NCBI GenBank assembly: GCA_031119205.1
Contig: JAVHYF010000001.1
Coordinates: 124,001 to 188,000, forward strand
Source: Moraxellaceae bacterium
GTDB taxonomy: Bacteria > Pseudomonadota > Gammaproteobacteria > Burkholderiales > Rhodocyclaceae
Length of the DNA stretch: 64,000 nucleotides
Reading direction: 5' to 3'
The notes under the pieces were generated by a model. It saw only the letters and a list, made by a program, of their open reading frames with translations, did not search any database and was not told where the DNA came from. The position numbers were made by a program, and so were the translations under genes. Of the stretch, positions 33,311-43,337 are shown piece after piece; positions within the stretch are counted from its first letter, which is position 1, and the number at the start of each line of letters is the position of its first letter.

Positions 33311-33350
33311 TTTGCATGCCAATCCTTTGCATGCCAATCCTTTGCATGCC
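33311..33350. repeat. 15-bp tandem repeat upstream of the truncated globin gene
   Basis: TTTGCATGCCAATCC occurs at 33311-33325 and 33326-33340, followed by a partial third copy to 33350. Each unit contains the palindrome GCATGC. It lies about 80-120 bp upstream of the globin start, within its likely promoter region, and copy number may vary by slippage. Confidence 0.9.
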
Positions 33351-33386
33351 AGCTACCGGCCCGCCACACACAGCACAGCTCCTGAC

Positions 33387-33844
33387 TCAGTGTTCAGCGG
33401 GGCTGTGTTCGAGATCATCAAGGATAGGGCAATCCGGCCGGTCATCGCCGGCGCAGCAATGCACCAGGTGGCGAAGCGTCGCCAGCATCGACTCCAGCTC
33501 GTCCACGCGGGCCTGCAAGGCGTCGATGTGACGGGTGGCGATGCGCTTCACCGTCGCACTGGAGCGGCGCTGGTTCTGCCACAGGTCGAGCAGGGCCTGG
33601 ATCTCCGCCACCGGAAAGCCCAGCTTGCGGGCCCGCCGGATGAAGCGCAACGCGTGGACATGCTGCGCGTTGTAGACGCGGTAGTTGGCGGCGGTGCGCG
33701 GCACGCCGCGCAGCAGCCCGATTTCCTCGTAGTGGCGGATCATCTTGGCGGACACACCGCTCTCGGTGGCGGCCTGGCCGATGTCCAGCAGGCCCTGCTC
33801 TCGCGCCTCGGCATGTTCCAGCACAGCACGGTTCGAAGTGGGCA

Positions 33845-33845
<1 letters not shown>
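33387..33845 (-). CDS. cueR: Cu(I)-responsive MerR-family regulator CueR
   Basis: This 152-residue copper sensor activates copA-type promoters with long spacers by DNA distortion. The MerR helix-turn-helix is at about 18-50 (LLDIGQAATESGVSAKMIRH). A dimerisation coiled-coil covers about 95-128. The metal-binding loop is CCAGDDRPDCPIL, with the two Cu ligands spaced eight residues apart (C131 and C139), as in E. coli CueR C112/C120. An N-terminal extension of about 17 residues precedes the usual start. Its ATG overlaps the copA stop by one base (TGATG), so copA-cueR form an operon, and feedback is expected. Confidence 0.93.
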
Positions 33846-36373
<2,528 letters not shown>

Positions 36374-36402
36374 GGTGTTGCTCCAGCAGATGGTACGACT
36401 GG

Positions 36403-36433
36403 ATGCTGGACTTTCCCATCATGGGAAGGTCAA
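36403..36433 (-). promoter_or_regulatory. CueR-type promoter of copA
   Basis: Read leftward, TTGACC (36433-36428) and CAGCAT (36408-36403) are separated by 19 bp. This is the long spacer characteristic of MerR-family activation, and the spacer carries the dyad CTTCCCATGATGGGAAAG. This matches the known architecture of CueR-controlled copA promoters. Confidence 0.8.
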
Positions 36434-36469
36434 GCCGTGTGTCACCTTTTCCGTCTCTCCGTTCGGCGC

Positions 36470-36500
36470 TTGACCTTGCCACCATGGGAAGGCTGATCCT
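36470..36500 (+). promoter_or_regulatory. CueR-type promoter of copZ
   Basis: Read rightward, TTGACC (36470-36475) and GATCCT (36495-36500) are separated by 19 bp, with the imperfect dyad CCTTGCCACCATGGGAAGG in between. It faces away from the copA promoter, so one CueR regulon drives both directions. Confidence 0.75.
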
Positions 36501-36546
36501 CCGAACATGCTCCGCGCTCGGAGCGTTTCTTTAAAGGAGAACGACC

Positions 36547-36744
36547 ATGATCGAACTGCATATCCCGGCCATGCACTGCGGCGGCTGCGCCGGCGCCGTC
36601 ACCCGCGCCCTTCAGGACGCGGACCCTGCCGCCCGCGTAGACGTCGACCTCGACCAGCGCCGGGTACGCGTCGAGTCCCGCCTGAGCGAGGAAGCCGTGA
36701 CAGCCCGCCTGCAGGAAGCCGGCTTTCCCGCCTCGCCGGTCTGA
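36547..36744 (+). CDS. copZ: copper chaperone CopZ-like HMA protein
   Basis: This is a 65-residue soluble heavy-metal-associated domain with the metal site MHCGGCAGAV (Cys11 and Cys14). It has the beta-alpha-beta order LHIPAMHCGGCAGAVTRAL then VDVDLDQRRVRVES. It would carry Cu(I) to the N-terminal HMA domains of CopA. GGC instead of the usual CxxC residues AS or PS is a common variant. AAAGGAGAACGACC precedes the ATG. It is divergent from copA behind its own CueR-type promoter. Confidence 0.92.
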   Translation: MIELHIPAMHCGGCAGAVTRALQDADPAARVDVDLDQRRVRVESRLSEEAVTARLQEAGFPASPV

Positions 36745-36767
36745 CCGGACGCGCGCCCCAAGCCGGC

Positions 36768-36953
36768 GCAGGCAGCGCACCGCCATCGCGCAACGACAGG
36801 CGGCGGTGCGCTGCCTGCAACCGGTCCGACCTGTCAGCACCGCGCGGAAAGGCGCGCCGGTGCTGGAGCTGCATCATGTCGACATTCTTGTATGCAACTG
36901 GTTCAGCTCTTGCTTGGTAGCCACGCAGGGTAAGGGTGCGTCCCAAGGGACGC
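36768..36953 (+). other. hairpin-rich leader region
   Basis: Three perfect inverted repeats lie between copZ and the amidohydrolase gene. The first has 17-bp arms at 36768-36784 and 36802-36818 (GCAGGCAGCGCACCGCC and its complement, 17-nt loop). The second is AGCACCG with CGGTGCT near 36837-36866. The third is GCGTCCC-aa-GGGACGC at 36938-36953, ending 28 bp before the next start. None is followed by a T-run. This could be an RNA leader, a copZ 3' structure or an attenuator; I do not recognise a known riboswitch. Confidence 0.55.
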
Positions 36954-36981
36954 TCGGCAGGCGAGCACAAGGAGCGGTGAC

Positions 36982-37674
36982 ATGGGGCAGACGGGACAGA
37001 GGGAAACCGGACAGGTCTTGATTGCGGCGGAGCCGGAGCCGATCGCCATCGACCCCGCGCGCACCGCGGTGATCGTCATCGACATGCAGCGCGACTTCCT
37101 GGAGCCGGGTGGCTTCGGCGAAACGCTGGGCAATGACGTGTCACTGCTGAAGCGCGCCATCGAACCTATCAAGGCCCTGCTCACCGGCGCCCGCGCCCAC
37201 GGCATGCTGGTGATCCACACCCGCGAAGGCCACCGGCCCGACATGGCCGACGCGCCCAAGGCCAAGGTGGAACGCGGCGAGCCCAGCCTGCGCATCGGCT
37301 CGCCGGGGCCGATGGGCCGCATCCTGATCCGTGGCGAGGCCGGCCACGACATCATTCCCGAGCTGTACCCGCTGACCGGCGAGCCGGTGGTGGACAAGCC
37401 CGGCAAGGGCGCCTTCTACGCCACCGACCTGCAGACCATGCTGCTCAACCGCGGCATCGACACCCTGATCGTCTGCGGCGTGACCACCGAAGTCTGCGTG
37501 CACACCACAGTGCGCGAGGCGAATGACCGCGGCTACCGCTGCATCGTGCCGGGCGACTGCTGTGCCTCCTACTTTCCCGAATTCCACGAGATGGGCCTGC
37601 GCATGATCAAGGCGCAAGGCGGCATCTTCGGCTGGGTGTCGGACTCCACGCGCATCGTCACCGCGCTGGGCTGA
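36982..37674 (+). CDS. isochorismatase-family cysteine amidohydrolase
   Basis: This is a 230-residue cytoplasmic hydrolase. The catalytic triad of the family is visible: Asp in VIVIDMQRDFL, Lys in VVDKPGKGAFYATDL, and Cys in VCGVTTEVCVHTT, followed by REANDRGYRCIVPGDC. The sequence resembles biuret, ureidoacrylate or oxamate amidohydrolases more than nicotinamidase. An AAGGAG site precedes the ATG. The next gene, 132 bp downstream, encodes a nucleobase-type permease, so the pair probably imports and hydrolyses an amide or ureide compound. The exact substrate cannot be read from sequence. Confidence 0.85.
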   Translation: MGQTGQRETGQVLIAAEPEPIAIDPARTAVIVIDMQRDFLEPGGFGETLGNDVSLLKRAIEPIKALLTGARAHGMLVIHTREGHRPDMADAPKAKVERGEPSLRIGSPGPMGRILIRGEAGHDIIPELYPLTGEPVVDKPGKGAFYATDLQTMLLNRGIDTLIVCGVTTEVCVHTTVREANDRGYRCIVPGDCCASYFPEFHEMGLRMIKAQGGIFGWVSDSTRIVTALG

Positions 37675-37806
37675 GCCGGACACAGGCCCCGAACAGGTTT
37701 CCGTTTCGCCGCGCCCCGGGACTGGGGGCGAGCCGGGCATCGCAGACCGGCTGCACCCGTAGTGCGGTGGTTCTCCACGTTCTGACACCACTAGGGAGGT
37801 GTAGCG

Positions 37807-39408
37807 ATGAGCACGTCTGTCTTCAAGCCGAGGCTGTGGACGCCCGGCGACTGGAATGCGCTGTTCGGCTTCGGCACGAACATCCTGGTCAACATGCTGG
37901 TACTCACCGGCTTGTTGCGCTTCGTGCTGAAGATGCCCGATGACATTGTCTTCGGCCGCATCCTTCCGGCAGTCGGACTCATGATGTGCCTGTCCACGCT
38001 GTACTACGCGTGGCTCGCGTACAAGCTGGCGAAGGAGACCGGGCGCAGCGACGTATGTGCATTGCCCTCGGGCATCAGCGTGCCGCACATGTTCGTGGTG
38101 GTGTTCGTCATCATGCTGCCGATCTCGGTGAAGACCGGCGACCCGGTGAAGGGCTGGGAGGCCGGGCTCACCTGGGTGTTCGTGCAGAGCTTCGTGCTGA
38201 TGATCGGCGGCTTCGTGGCGCCCTGGATCCGCAAGATCACGCCGCGCGCCGCGCTGCTCGGCACGCTGGCCGGCGTGTCCATCGCCTTCATCTCGATGCG
38301 CCCGGCACAGGAGATGTTCATGACGCCGGTGCTGGGCCTCATCTGCTTCTCGCTGATCCTCGTCGGCTGGTTCGGTGGCGTGCGCTTCCGCGGTATTCCG
38401 GCCGGACTGGTGGCCATCGCGGTGGGCTGCGTGATTGCCTGGGGCTCCACGCTGTTCGGGCTGAATTACGGCGGCATGAGTCTGGGCAACGTCACCGCTG
38501 CGCTGTCCAGCTTCGGCTTCTCGGTGCCGCTGCCCGCCATCGGCCACGTGTTCTCCGGCTTCGAGTTCCTCGGCATCATCCTCGTCACCGCGATTCCCTT
38601 CGGCATCTACGATCTCGTGGAAGCGATGGACAACGTGGAGAGCGCGGCGGTGGCCGGCGACAGCTTCCCCACCACCCGCGTACTGACGGCGGACGGCGTG
38701 GTGAGCCTGATCGGCTGCCTGATGGGCAACCCCTTCATCAACGCGGTGTACATCGGCCACCCGGGCTGGAAGGCGATGGGCGGACGCATCGGCTACTCGG
38801 CCGCGACCGGCATCGTGGTCATCCTGTTGTCATGGTTCGGCATCATTGCGCTGATGATGGCACTGGTGCCGGTGGTGGCCATCTCGCCGATCCTGCTCTA
38901 CATCGGCATGCTGATCGGCGCGCAGGCCTTCCAGGAAACGCCGCACAAGCACGCGCCGGCCATCGTGCTGGCGCTGACGCCGCACCTCGCGGCTTGGGGC
39001 AAGCTGCAGATCGACAACGCGCTGGGCGCAGCCGGCACCAGCGCTGCCGCGGTCGGCTTCGACAAACTGGGGCAGGTCGGCATCCTGTACCACGGGCTGG
39101 AGGTGATGGGCGGTGGCGCCATCCTCGGCGGCTTGATCCTCGGCGCCATCGGGGTATGCGTGATCGAGCGGCAGTTCATGAAAGCGAGCGCCTTCGCGCT
39201 GGCCGGCGCCATCCTTACCTTCTTCGGCTTCATGCACGGCGAGGCGATCGGCATCGCGCAGAGCCCGGCGGTGGCATTCAGCTATCTGGTGGTGGCGGGC
39301 GTGCTGGGTGCCTGTGCGAAGTACGCGCACATGCTGCCGGCACCGATGCCCAGCAAGGTGGAGGACCCCGGCGCACCACGGGTCATCACCGGCACGGTGC
39401 CATCCTGA
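37807..39408 (+). CDS. NCS2-like (xanthine/uracil-type) membrane permease
   Basis: This is a 533-residue inner-membrane transporter with about 12-14 hydrophobic helices. Recognisable family features are ALPSGISVPHMFVVV in the first half, the TM segment with IPFGIYDLVEAMDNVESAAV, and the half-helix motif DGVVSLIGCLMGNPFINAVY. The fold is that of NCS2/SulP carriers (two 7-helix inverted repeats), and the closest relatives I recall are annotated as xanthine/uracil/AzgA-type permeases. GGGAGGTG precedes the ATG. It follows an isochorismatase-family amidohydrolase, which suggests uptake of a small nitrogenous compound such as a ureide. Confidence 0.82.
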   Translation: MSTSVFKPRLWTPGDWNALFGFGTNILVNMLVLTGLLRFVLKMPDDIVFGRILPAVGLMMCLSTLYYAWLAYKLAKETGRSDVCALPSGISVPHMFVVVFVIMLPISVKTGDPVKGWEAGLTWVFVQSFVLMIGGFVAPWIRKITPRAALLGTLAGVSIAFISMRPAQEMFMTPVLGLICFSLILVGWFGGVRFRGIPAGLVAIAVGCVIAWGSTLFGLNYGGMSLGNVTAALSSFGFSVPLPAIGHVFSGFEFLGIILVTAIPFGIYDLVEAMDNVESAAVAGDSFPTTRVLTADGVVSLIGCLMGNPFINAVYIGHPGWKAMGGRIGYSAATGIVVILLSWFGIIALMMALVPVVAISPILLYIGMLIGAQAFQETPHKHAPAIVLALTPHLAAWGKLQIDNALGAAGTSAAAVGFDKLGQVGILYHGLEVMGGGAILGGLILGAIGVCVIERQFMKASAFALAGAILTFFGFMHGEAIGIAQSPAVAFSYLVVAGVLGACAKYAHMLPAPMPSKVEDPGAPRVITGTVPS

Positions 39409-39438
39409 TCGCACGACCGGTCATCCAGACCGCGCAGA

Positions 39439-39467
39439 AAAAAACCGGGCATCCCGCCCGGTTTTTT
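39439..39467. terminator. bidirectional intrinsic terminator after the permease gene
   Basis: AAAAAACCGGGC (39439-39450), loop ATCCC and GCCCGGTTTTTT (39456-39467) form a perfect 12-bp stem with A and T runs on both sides. It lies between the convergent permease gene (ends 39408) and the small minus-strand gene (ends 39500). Confidence 0.92.
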
Positions 39468-39499
39468 CTTTGTGGCGACAGACGCCTGACAGACACATA

Positions 39500-39742
39500 T
39501 CAGGGCCGGTAGTCAGCCTTGGTCTTCGCGTCGACCTCCTCCGCACTGGCCTGTGCGTCACCACCTTCCGCGGCGGCATGCTCCAGCCGGGTTTCTTCTT
39601 CCGGCAGCGGCGGATCGATGGGCACGACACCTGCAGCGCCTTCGGCATCGTGGCGGGCCGCTTCCTGTTCGGCACGCTTGCGGGCGAGCGCCTTGTCGGC
39701 GTCGTCGGCAGCTTCATTGATGAGTGTGGTCTGGAAACTCAT
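39500..39742 (-). CDS. small acidic protein of unknown function
   Basis: This is an 80-residue hydrophilic protein starting at ATG 39742 behind a very strong AAAGGAGGAACGC site. The sequence is rich in Ala, Glu and Asp (EAADDADKALARKRAEQEAA, then PLPEEETRLEHAAAEGGDA). It has no membrane segment or cysteines and is probably largely disordered or helical. I do not recognise a family. A nearly perfect Shine-Dalgarno and its own terminator argue that it is expressed, perhaps at high level. A frame extended to 39796 ignores this ribosome site. Confidence 0.7.
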   Translation of the reverse strand: MSFQTTLINEAADDADKALARKRAEQEAARHDAEGAAGVVPIDPPLPEEETRLEHAAAEGGDAQASAEEVDAKTKADYRP

Positions 39743-39923
39743 GGTGCGTTCCTCCTTTGGATGATCGCCGCGCCTTGCGCAAACACATACAAGCACGCAG
39801 TCCGTACCCGAACTCTAGGGGCGCGCCATCGCCGTCATCGTCGGACGCCGGGCCGAGGGGCTGTAGTTTTTCTCTGTCAGGGCGATAGCCGACCTCAGCC
39901 CACCCGGTCGTTGACCTCTCCGG

Positions 39924-39941
39924 AAATATGATTATCATCAT
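39924..39941. promoter_or_regulatory. TetR operator, copy 1
   Basis: ATGATTATCAT (39928-39938) is a perfect 5+1+5 palindrome inside AAATATGATTATCATCATA, 30 bp upstream of the TetR-family gene. A related sequence, GAAATATTACGATCATCATA, occurs at 40586-40605 before the SDR gene. The shared context marks both as sites of this regulator. Confidence 0.7.
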
Positions 39942-39968
39942 AAAAAAACCGCAACCAAGGCCCGCGCC

Positions 39969-40547
39969 ATGAGTACGAACCCCAGCCGCAAGGAAGTCAC
40001 CCACGACCGCATCGTCCGCACCGCCGCGCGGATCATCCGCCACAAGGGTTACGACGGCATGGGCGTGGCGGACATCATGAAGGAAGCGGGCCTGACCCAC
40101 GGCGGCTTCTACGCCCACTTCGAGTCGCGCAATGCCCTGCTGGCCGAAGCTGCCGACCAGGCAGGCGCGGAATCGCTGGAGCGTCTGGGCAAGGTCGCAG
40201 CCGGCGCACCCACCGGCCAGTCGCTGCAGGTGCTGGTGGATACCTATCTGGCTGACGCCAACGCGACGGTGCCGGACTGGGGCGGCTGCACGATGGCCGC
40301 GCTGGGCTCCGACACCGCAAGGCAGGACCCGGAAGTACGCCGCGCCTTCACCCGCCGCACCAGGGAGTTCATCGATCTGGTGGCCCGTCAGCTTCCCGGC
40401 TGGGGCCAGCCCGGCCAGCACGAGCAGGCCATGGCAACGCTGAGCTGCATGGTCGGCGCGCTGATCCTGTCACGCGCGGTGGACGACCCCGAGCTGGGTC
40501 AGGCGATCCGCCGGGCTGCCCGCGAGCACCTGCACGACACCCCCTGA
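39969..40547 (+). CDS. TetR/AcrR-family transcriptional repressor
   Basis: This is a 192-residue dimeric repressor. The helix-turn-helix lies at about 12-58 (IVRTAARIIRHKGYDGMGVA, then GLTHGGFYAHFESRNALLAEA). The C-terminal ligand domain is the TetR_C_16/YcdC-like helical type, with WGGCTMAALGSD near the effector pocket. It precedes an SDR gene and a multidrug-type MFS gene on the same strand, with matching operator sequences before itself and before the SDR gene. It therefore most likely represses both itself and that efflux/reduction pair. The inducer is unknown. Confidence 0.92.
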   Translation: MSTNPSRKEVTHDRIVRTAARIIRHKGYDGMGVADIMKEAGLTHGGFYAHFESRNALLAEAADQAGAESLERLGKVAAGAPTGQSLQVLVDTYLADANATVPDWGGCTMAALGSDTARQDPEVRRAFTRRTREFIDLVARQLPGWGQPGQHEQAMATLSCMVGALILSRAVDDPELGQAIRRAAREHLHDTP

Positions 40548-40554
40548 TCTCCGC

Positions 40555-40576
40555 AAGCCGGCACGTCCGGCTTTTT
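40555..40576 (+). terminator. short intrinsic terminator after the TetR gene
   Basis: AGCCGG (40556-40561), loop CACGT, and CCGGCT (40567-40572) are followed by TTTT and C. The stem is only 6 bp, but the T-run and its position directly after the TetR stop fit a terminator separating it from the SDR-MFS operon. Confidence 0.65.
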
Positions 40577-40585
40577 CTTCTACCC

Positions 40586-40605
40586 GAAATATTACGATCA
40601 TCATA
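40586..40605. promoter_or_regulatory. TetR operator, copy 2
   Basis: GAAATATTACGATCATCATA lies 75 bp upstream of the SDR gene. It matches 15-16 of 20 positions of the copy before the TetR gene, including ATCATCATA. Confidence 0.65.
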
Positions 40606-40679
40606 TACACGCGCGGTCCTGAGCCGCTTTTCCCGACCCACCACCACTACCCACGCAGACAGACACAAGGAACCCGATC

Positions 40680-41390
40680 ATGAAAATCCACAACGCCACC
40701 GCCTTCGTCACCGGCGCCAACCGCGGCCTCGGCCGTGCCTTCGTCCAGGCCCTGCTCGCCGCCGGCGCTCGCAAGGTCTACGCCGCTGCCCGCAACCCGG
40801 CCAGCATCGACTTCGCCGACGCCCGCGTCGTGCCGGTGCGCCTCGACGTCACCGATCCGGCCCAGGTGGCGGAAGCGGCCCGTATCGCCAGCGACACCGA
40901 CCTGCTGATCAACAACGCCGGCATCTCTCAATCGAAACCCTTCCTCGACCCGGCCAGTGTGGACACCGTGCGCATCGAGATGGAGACCAACTTCTACGGT
41001 CCGCTGCTGCTCGGCCAGGCCTTCGCGCCCGCACTCAAGGCCAACGGCGGCGGCGCGATGCTCAACGTGCTGTCGGTGCTGAGCTGGGTGGCCCTGGCTG
41101 GCAGCGGAACCTACAGTGCGTCCAAGGCGGCTGCCTGGTCTATGACGAACGCATTGCGCAACGAACTGCGCAGCCAGGGCACACAAGTGACCGGCCTGCA
41201 CGTCGGCTTCATGGATACGGACATGGTGCGCCACGTCGAGGCGCCGAAATCGAAGCCGGAAGACGTGGTCGCGCAGGCTCTGCAAGCCATCGAGGCCGGG
41301 GCGGAGGAAGTCCTCGCCGACGACATCTCGCGCCAGGTGAAGGCCGGCCTGTCTGCCGAGCAGTCTTCCTACCTCACGGTCGGCCGCTGA
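40680..41390 (+). CDS. short-chain dehydrogenase/reductase (SDR)
   Basis: This is a 236-residue classical-type SDR oxidoreductase. The cofactor loop is TGANRGLGRAF (residues about 11-21), NNAG is seen in DLLINNAGISQSK, and the catalytic serine/tyrosine/lysine are in LSVLSWVALAGSGTYSASKAA (YxxxK). Protein length and the SDR family 'C-terminal helix' without extra domains suggest a small-molecule reductase, NAD(P) choice not clear. It is the first gene of a two-gene operon with the MFS transporter (21 bp gap) and lies behind a TetR operator. The substrate is unknown. Confidence 0.92.
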   Translation: MKIHNATAFVTGANRGLGRAFVQALLAAGARKVYAAARNPASIDFADARVVPVRLDVTDPAQVAEAARIASDTDLLINNAGISQSKPFLDPASVDTVRIEMETNFYGPLLLGQAFAPALKANGGGAMLNVLSVLSWVALAGSGTYSASKAAAWSMTNALRNELRSQGTQVTGLHVGFMDTDMVRHVEAPKSKPEDVVAQALQAIEAGAEEVLADDISRQVKAGLSAEQSSYLTVGR

Positions 41391-41411
41391 GCGCCGCAGG
41401 AGATCGCCCGC

Positions 41412-42872
41412 ATGAGCTCCCCGCACTTCTCCGGACCACTCGCCGCGCAGCAAGGTAAGGGCGACACACTGCCCGCGTCGCCCTGGCCGGTGTTCCTCAT
41501 CGCCAGCCTGTCCGTTTTTCTTGTGTCGCTCGACACGACGGTGCTCTACGCCGCTTTCGGTGCCATCCAGGCGGGCTTTCCCGACAGTGATACGGCAGGC
41601 CTCTCGTGGGTGCTGAACGCCTACACGGTGGTGTACGCCGCCCTGCTGGTGCCGGCAGGACGGCTGGCCGACCTGCACGGCCGCAAGCGCATCTTCCTCA
41701 TCGGCGTCAGCGTCTTCCTGCTGTCCAGCCTGCTGTGCGGTCTGGCGGTGAATGTGCCGATGCTGGTGGCGGCGCGCGTGCTGCAGGCCATCGGTGCGGC
41801 CCTGCTGACGCCGGCATCGCTGGCGCTGGTGCTCGGGGCCTTTCCGCTGGAGAAGCGTGCGGTCGCCGTCAGCCTGTGGGGCGCGGTCGGTGCGCTGGCG
41901 GCAGCATTGGGGCCGAGCCTGGGCTCGCTGCTGATCGACACGCTGGGCTGGCGCTGGGCCTTTTTCATCAACCTGCCGGTGGCGGCCGTGTCGCTATGGC
42001 GCGGCGCCCGGTGGCTTAAGGAATCCCGCAACCCCGACAACGGCGCCCCGCTGGATCTGGTCGGCGTGGCCCTGTTGATACTCGGCGTGGGCAGCATCGC
42101 GTTCGGACTGGTACGCGCGGAAACACAGGCCTGGACCTCGGTGTCGGTGGTCGTCGGCGTGGCCGGTGGCATCGCTGCCCTGCTGGCTTTCGTCGCCTGG
42201 GCACGCCATGCCCGCCACCCGGCCATCGATCTGGATCTCTTCGACAGCCGCAGCTACCGCTACGTCAATCTGGCGACGCTGAGCTTCGGCACCGCATTCG
42301 CGATGATGTTCTTCGGCTTCTTCCTGTTCCTTACCCAAGTGTGGCACTACAGCCTGCCACTGGCGGGAATCGCCATCACGCCGGGGCCGTTGATGGTGGT
42401 GCCGGTCGCGATCCTGTCCGGTCGTATCGCCGCGCGCGCCGGCCACAAGGCACTGCTGGTCGCCGGCAACCTGAGTTACGCGCTGGCCGGGGCCTGGTTC
42501 CTGTTCGTCGTCGACGCCACGCCGGACTACCTGACGGAATGGCTGCCGGCCTCGCTGCTCACCGGCCTGAGCGTGGGCCTCGTGCTGCCATCGCTGTCAG
42601 CCGCCGCGGTCGCCCGCCTGCCCGCCACCCGACTGGGCGTGGGCAGCGCGGTGAACCAGGCGGTCCGCCAGATCGGCGCGGTGATGGGCGTGGCCCTCAC
42701 CATCCTGCTGCTGGGCCATGCCAGCCTGACCCTGGCGGACTTCAAGCCCTTCTACCTGACCCACATCGGCCTGTCCCTGCTCACCGCCTTGCTGTGCCTG
42801 CCAGTGGAAACCCGGCCGGCCGCGCGCCCCGCGGCGGGAGCAGGTCTGGTATCCGCGGGATCATCGCGATGA
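41412..42872 (+). CDS. MFS drug:H+ antiporter, DHA2 (14-TM) family
   Basis: This is a 486-residue inner-membrane efflux transporter of the EmrB/QacA type. The DHA2 signatures are visible: LDTTVLYAAFGAIQ in TM1, the loop GRLADLHGRKRIFLIG between TM2 and TM3, and antiporter motif C in TM5 (LWGAVGALAAALGPSLGSLL). Fourteen hydrophobic helices are consistent with the length. It is co-transcribed with the SDR gene and probably under TetR repression, so it likely exports a toxic compound or its reduced product. No membrane-fusion protein (EmrA) is present. Confidence 0.9.
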   Translation: MSSPHFSGPLAAQQGKGDTLPASPWPVFLIASLSVFLVSLDTTVLYAAFGAIQAGFPDSDTAGLSWVLNAYTVVYAALLVPAGRLADLHGRKRIFLIGVSVFLLSSLLCGLAVNVPMLVAARVLQAIGAALLTPASLALVLGAFPLEKRAVAVSLWGAVGALAAALGPSLGSLLIDTLGWRWAFFINLPVAAVSLWRGARWLKESRNPDNGAPLDLVGVALLILGVGSIAFGLVRAETQAWTSVSVVVGVAGGIAALLAFVAWARHARHPAIDLDLFDSRSYRYVNLATLSFGTAFAMMFFGFFLFLTQVWHYSLPLAGIAITPGPLMVVPVAILSGRIAARAGHKALLVAGNLSYALAGAWFLFVVDATPDYLTEWLPASLLTGLSVGLVLPSLSAAAVARLPATRLGVGSAVNQAVRQIGAVMGVALTILLLGHASLTLADFKPFYLTHIGLSLLTALLCLPVETRPAARPAAGAGLVSAGSSR

Positions 42873-43132
42873 AACGGTGCGCTGCAACAAATTTATAAGG
42901 CAACCGTAAGCGATCTGTTGCATGATCGGGGTACAGACCGCCCGAGCAGGCCGCTGACAGGCCGTATTGCTCGAAGGGTGGCTCACCCCATCGAGAGCGT
43001 TGCACCACGCGTTCCGCAGGCCCACAAGGTGCTGCGACGCACAACCGGAAGCCGACAGACCGTCGTCAGCCGGGTACTACGCGACACTCTCGGCAAGCCT
43101 TCACCCCCCGGCCCAGAGAAAGTGAGCTCATC

Positions 43133-43300
43133 ATGAACTACCTCCAAGACACGGCAAACCGCCTGGACAACAAGGCCAAGCTCAGCGCTTCCGAACAGGA
43201 AGAGCTCGACGGCTACCTCAGCGAAGTGGTCAGCACCAGCACCCAGTTCGGTGTCGGCCACAACGACCCGGAAGACAATACCGACTGGTTGTTGCGCTGA
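43133..43300 (+). CDS. 55-residue acidic small protein (unrecognised)
   Basis: A short frame from ATG 43133 to TGA 43300 encodes MNYLQDTANRLDNKAKLSAS followed by an acidic C-terminal half ending DNTDWLLR. Eleven acidic against about five basic residues give it a clearly negative charge; there is no signal peptide and no cysteine. AGAGAAAGTGAG lies upstream at a workable distance. The frame is closed by a 9-bp GC hairpin shared with the convergent protease gene. I do not recognise it. It could be a real small gene, such as a protease partner or inhibitor, but codon evidence is limited by length. Confidence 0.5.
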   Translation: MNYLQDTANRLDNKAKLSASEQEELDGYLSEVVSTSTQFGVGHNDPEDNTDWLLR

Positions 43301-43307
43301 GCCATGT

Positions 43308-43327
43308 GGCACCCCCACGGGGGTGCC
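43308..43327. terminator. GC hairpin between convergent genes
   Basis: GGCACCCCC (43308-43316), loop AC, and GGGGGTGCC (43319-43327) form a perfect 9-bp stem in the 37 bp between the convergent stops of the small gene (43300) and the protease gene (43338). No T-run follows on either strand, so termination strength is uncertain. Confidence 0.5.
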
Positions 43328-43337
43328 TGCAGAAGCG

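Noticed and set aside
33311-33350. CRISPR array
   Set aside because: The units are contiguous 15-bp tandem copies with no spacers and no cas genes nearby; it is a minisatellite.
36744-36981. guanidine or other known riboswitch upstream of the amidohydrolase gene
   Set aside because: The short CCGGACG start recalls guanidine-III elements, but the remaining conserved positions do not match, and ykkC-I and mini-ykkC loop motifs are also absent. I kept it only as an unassigned structured leader.
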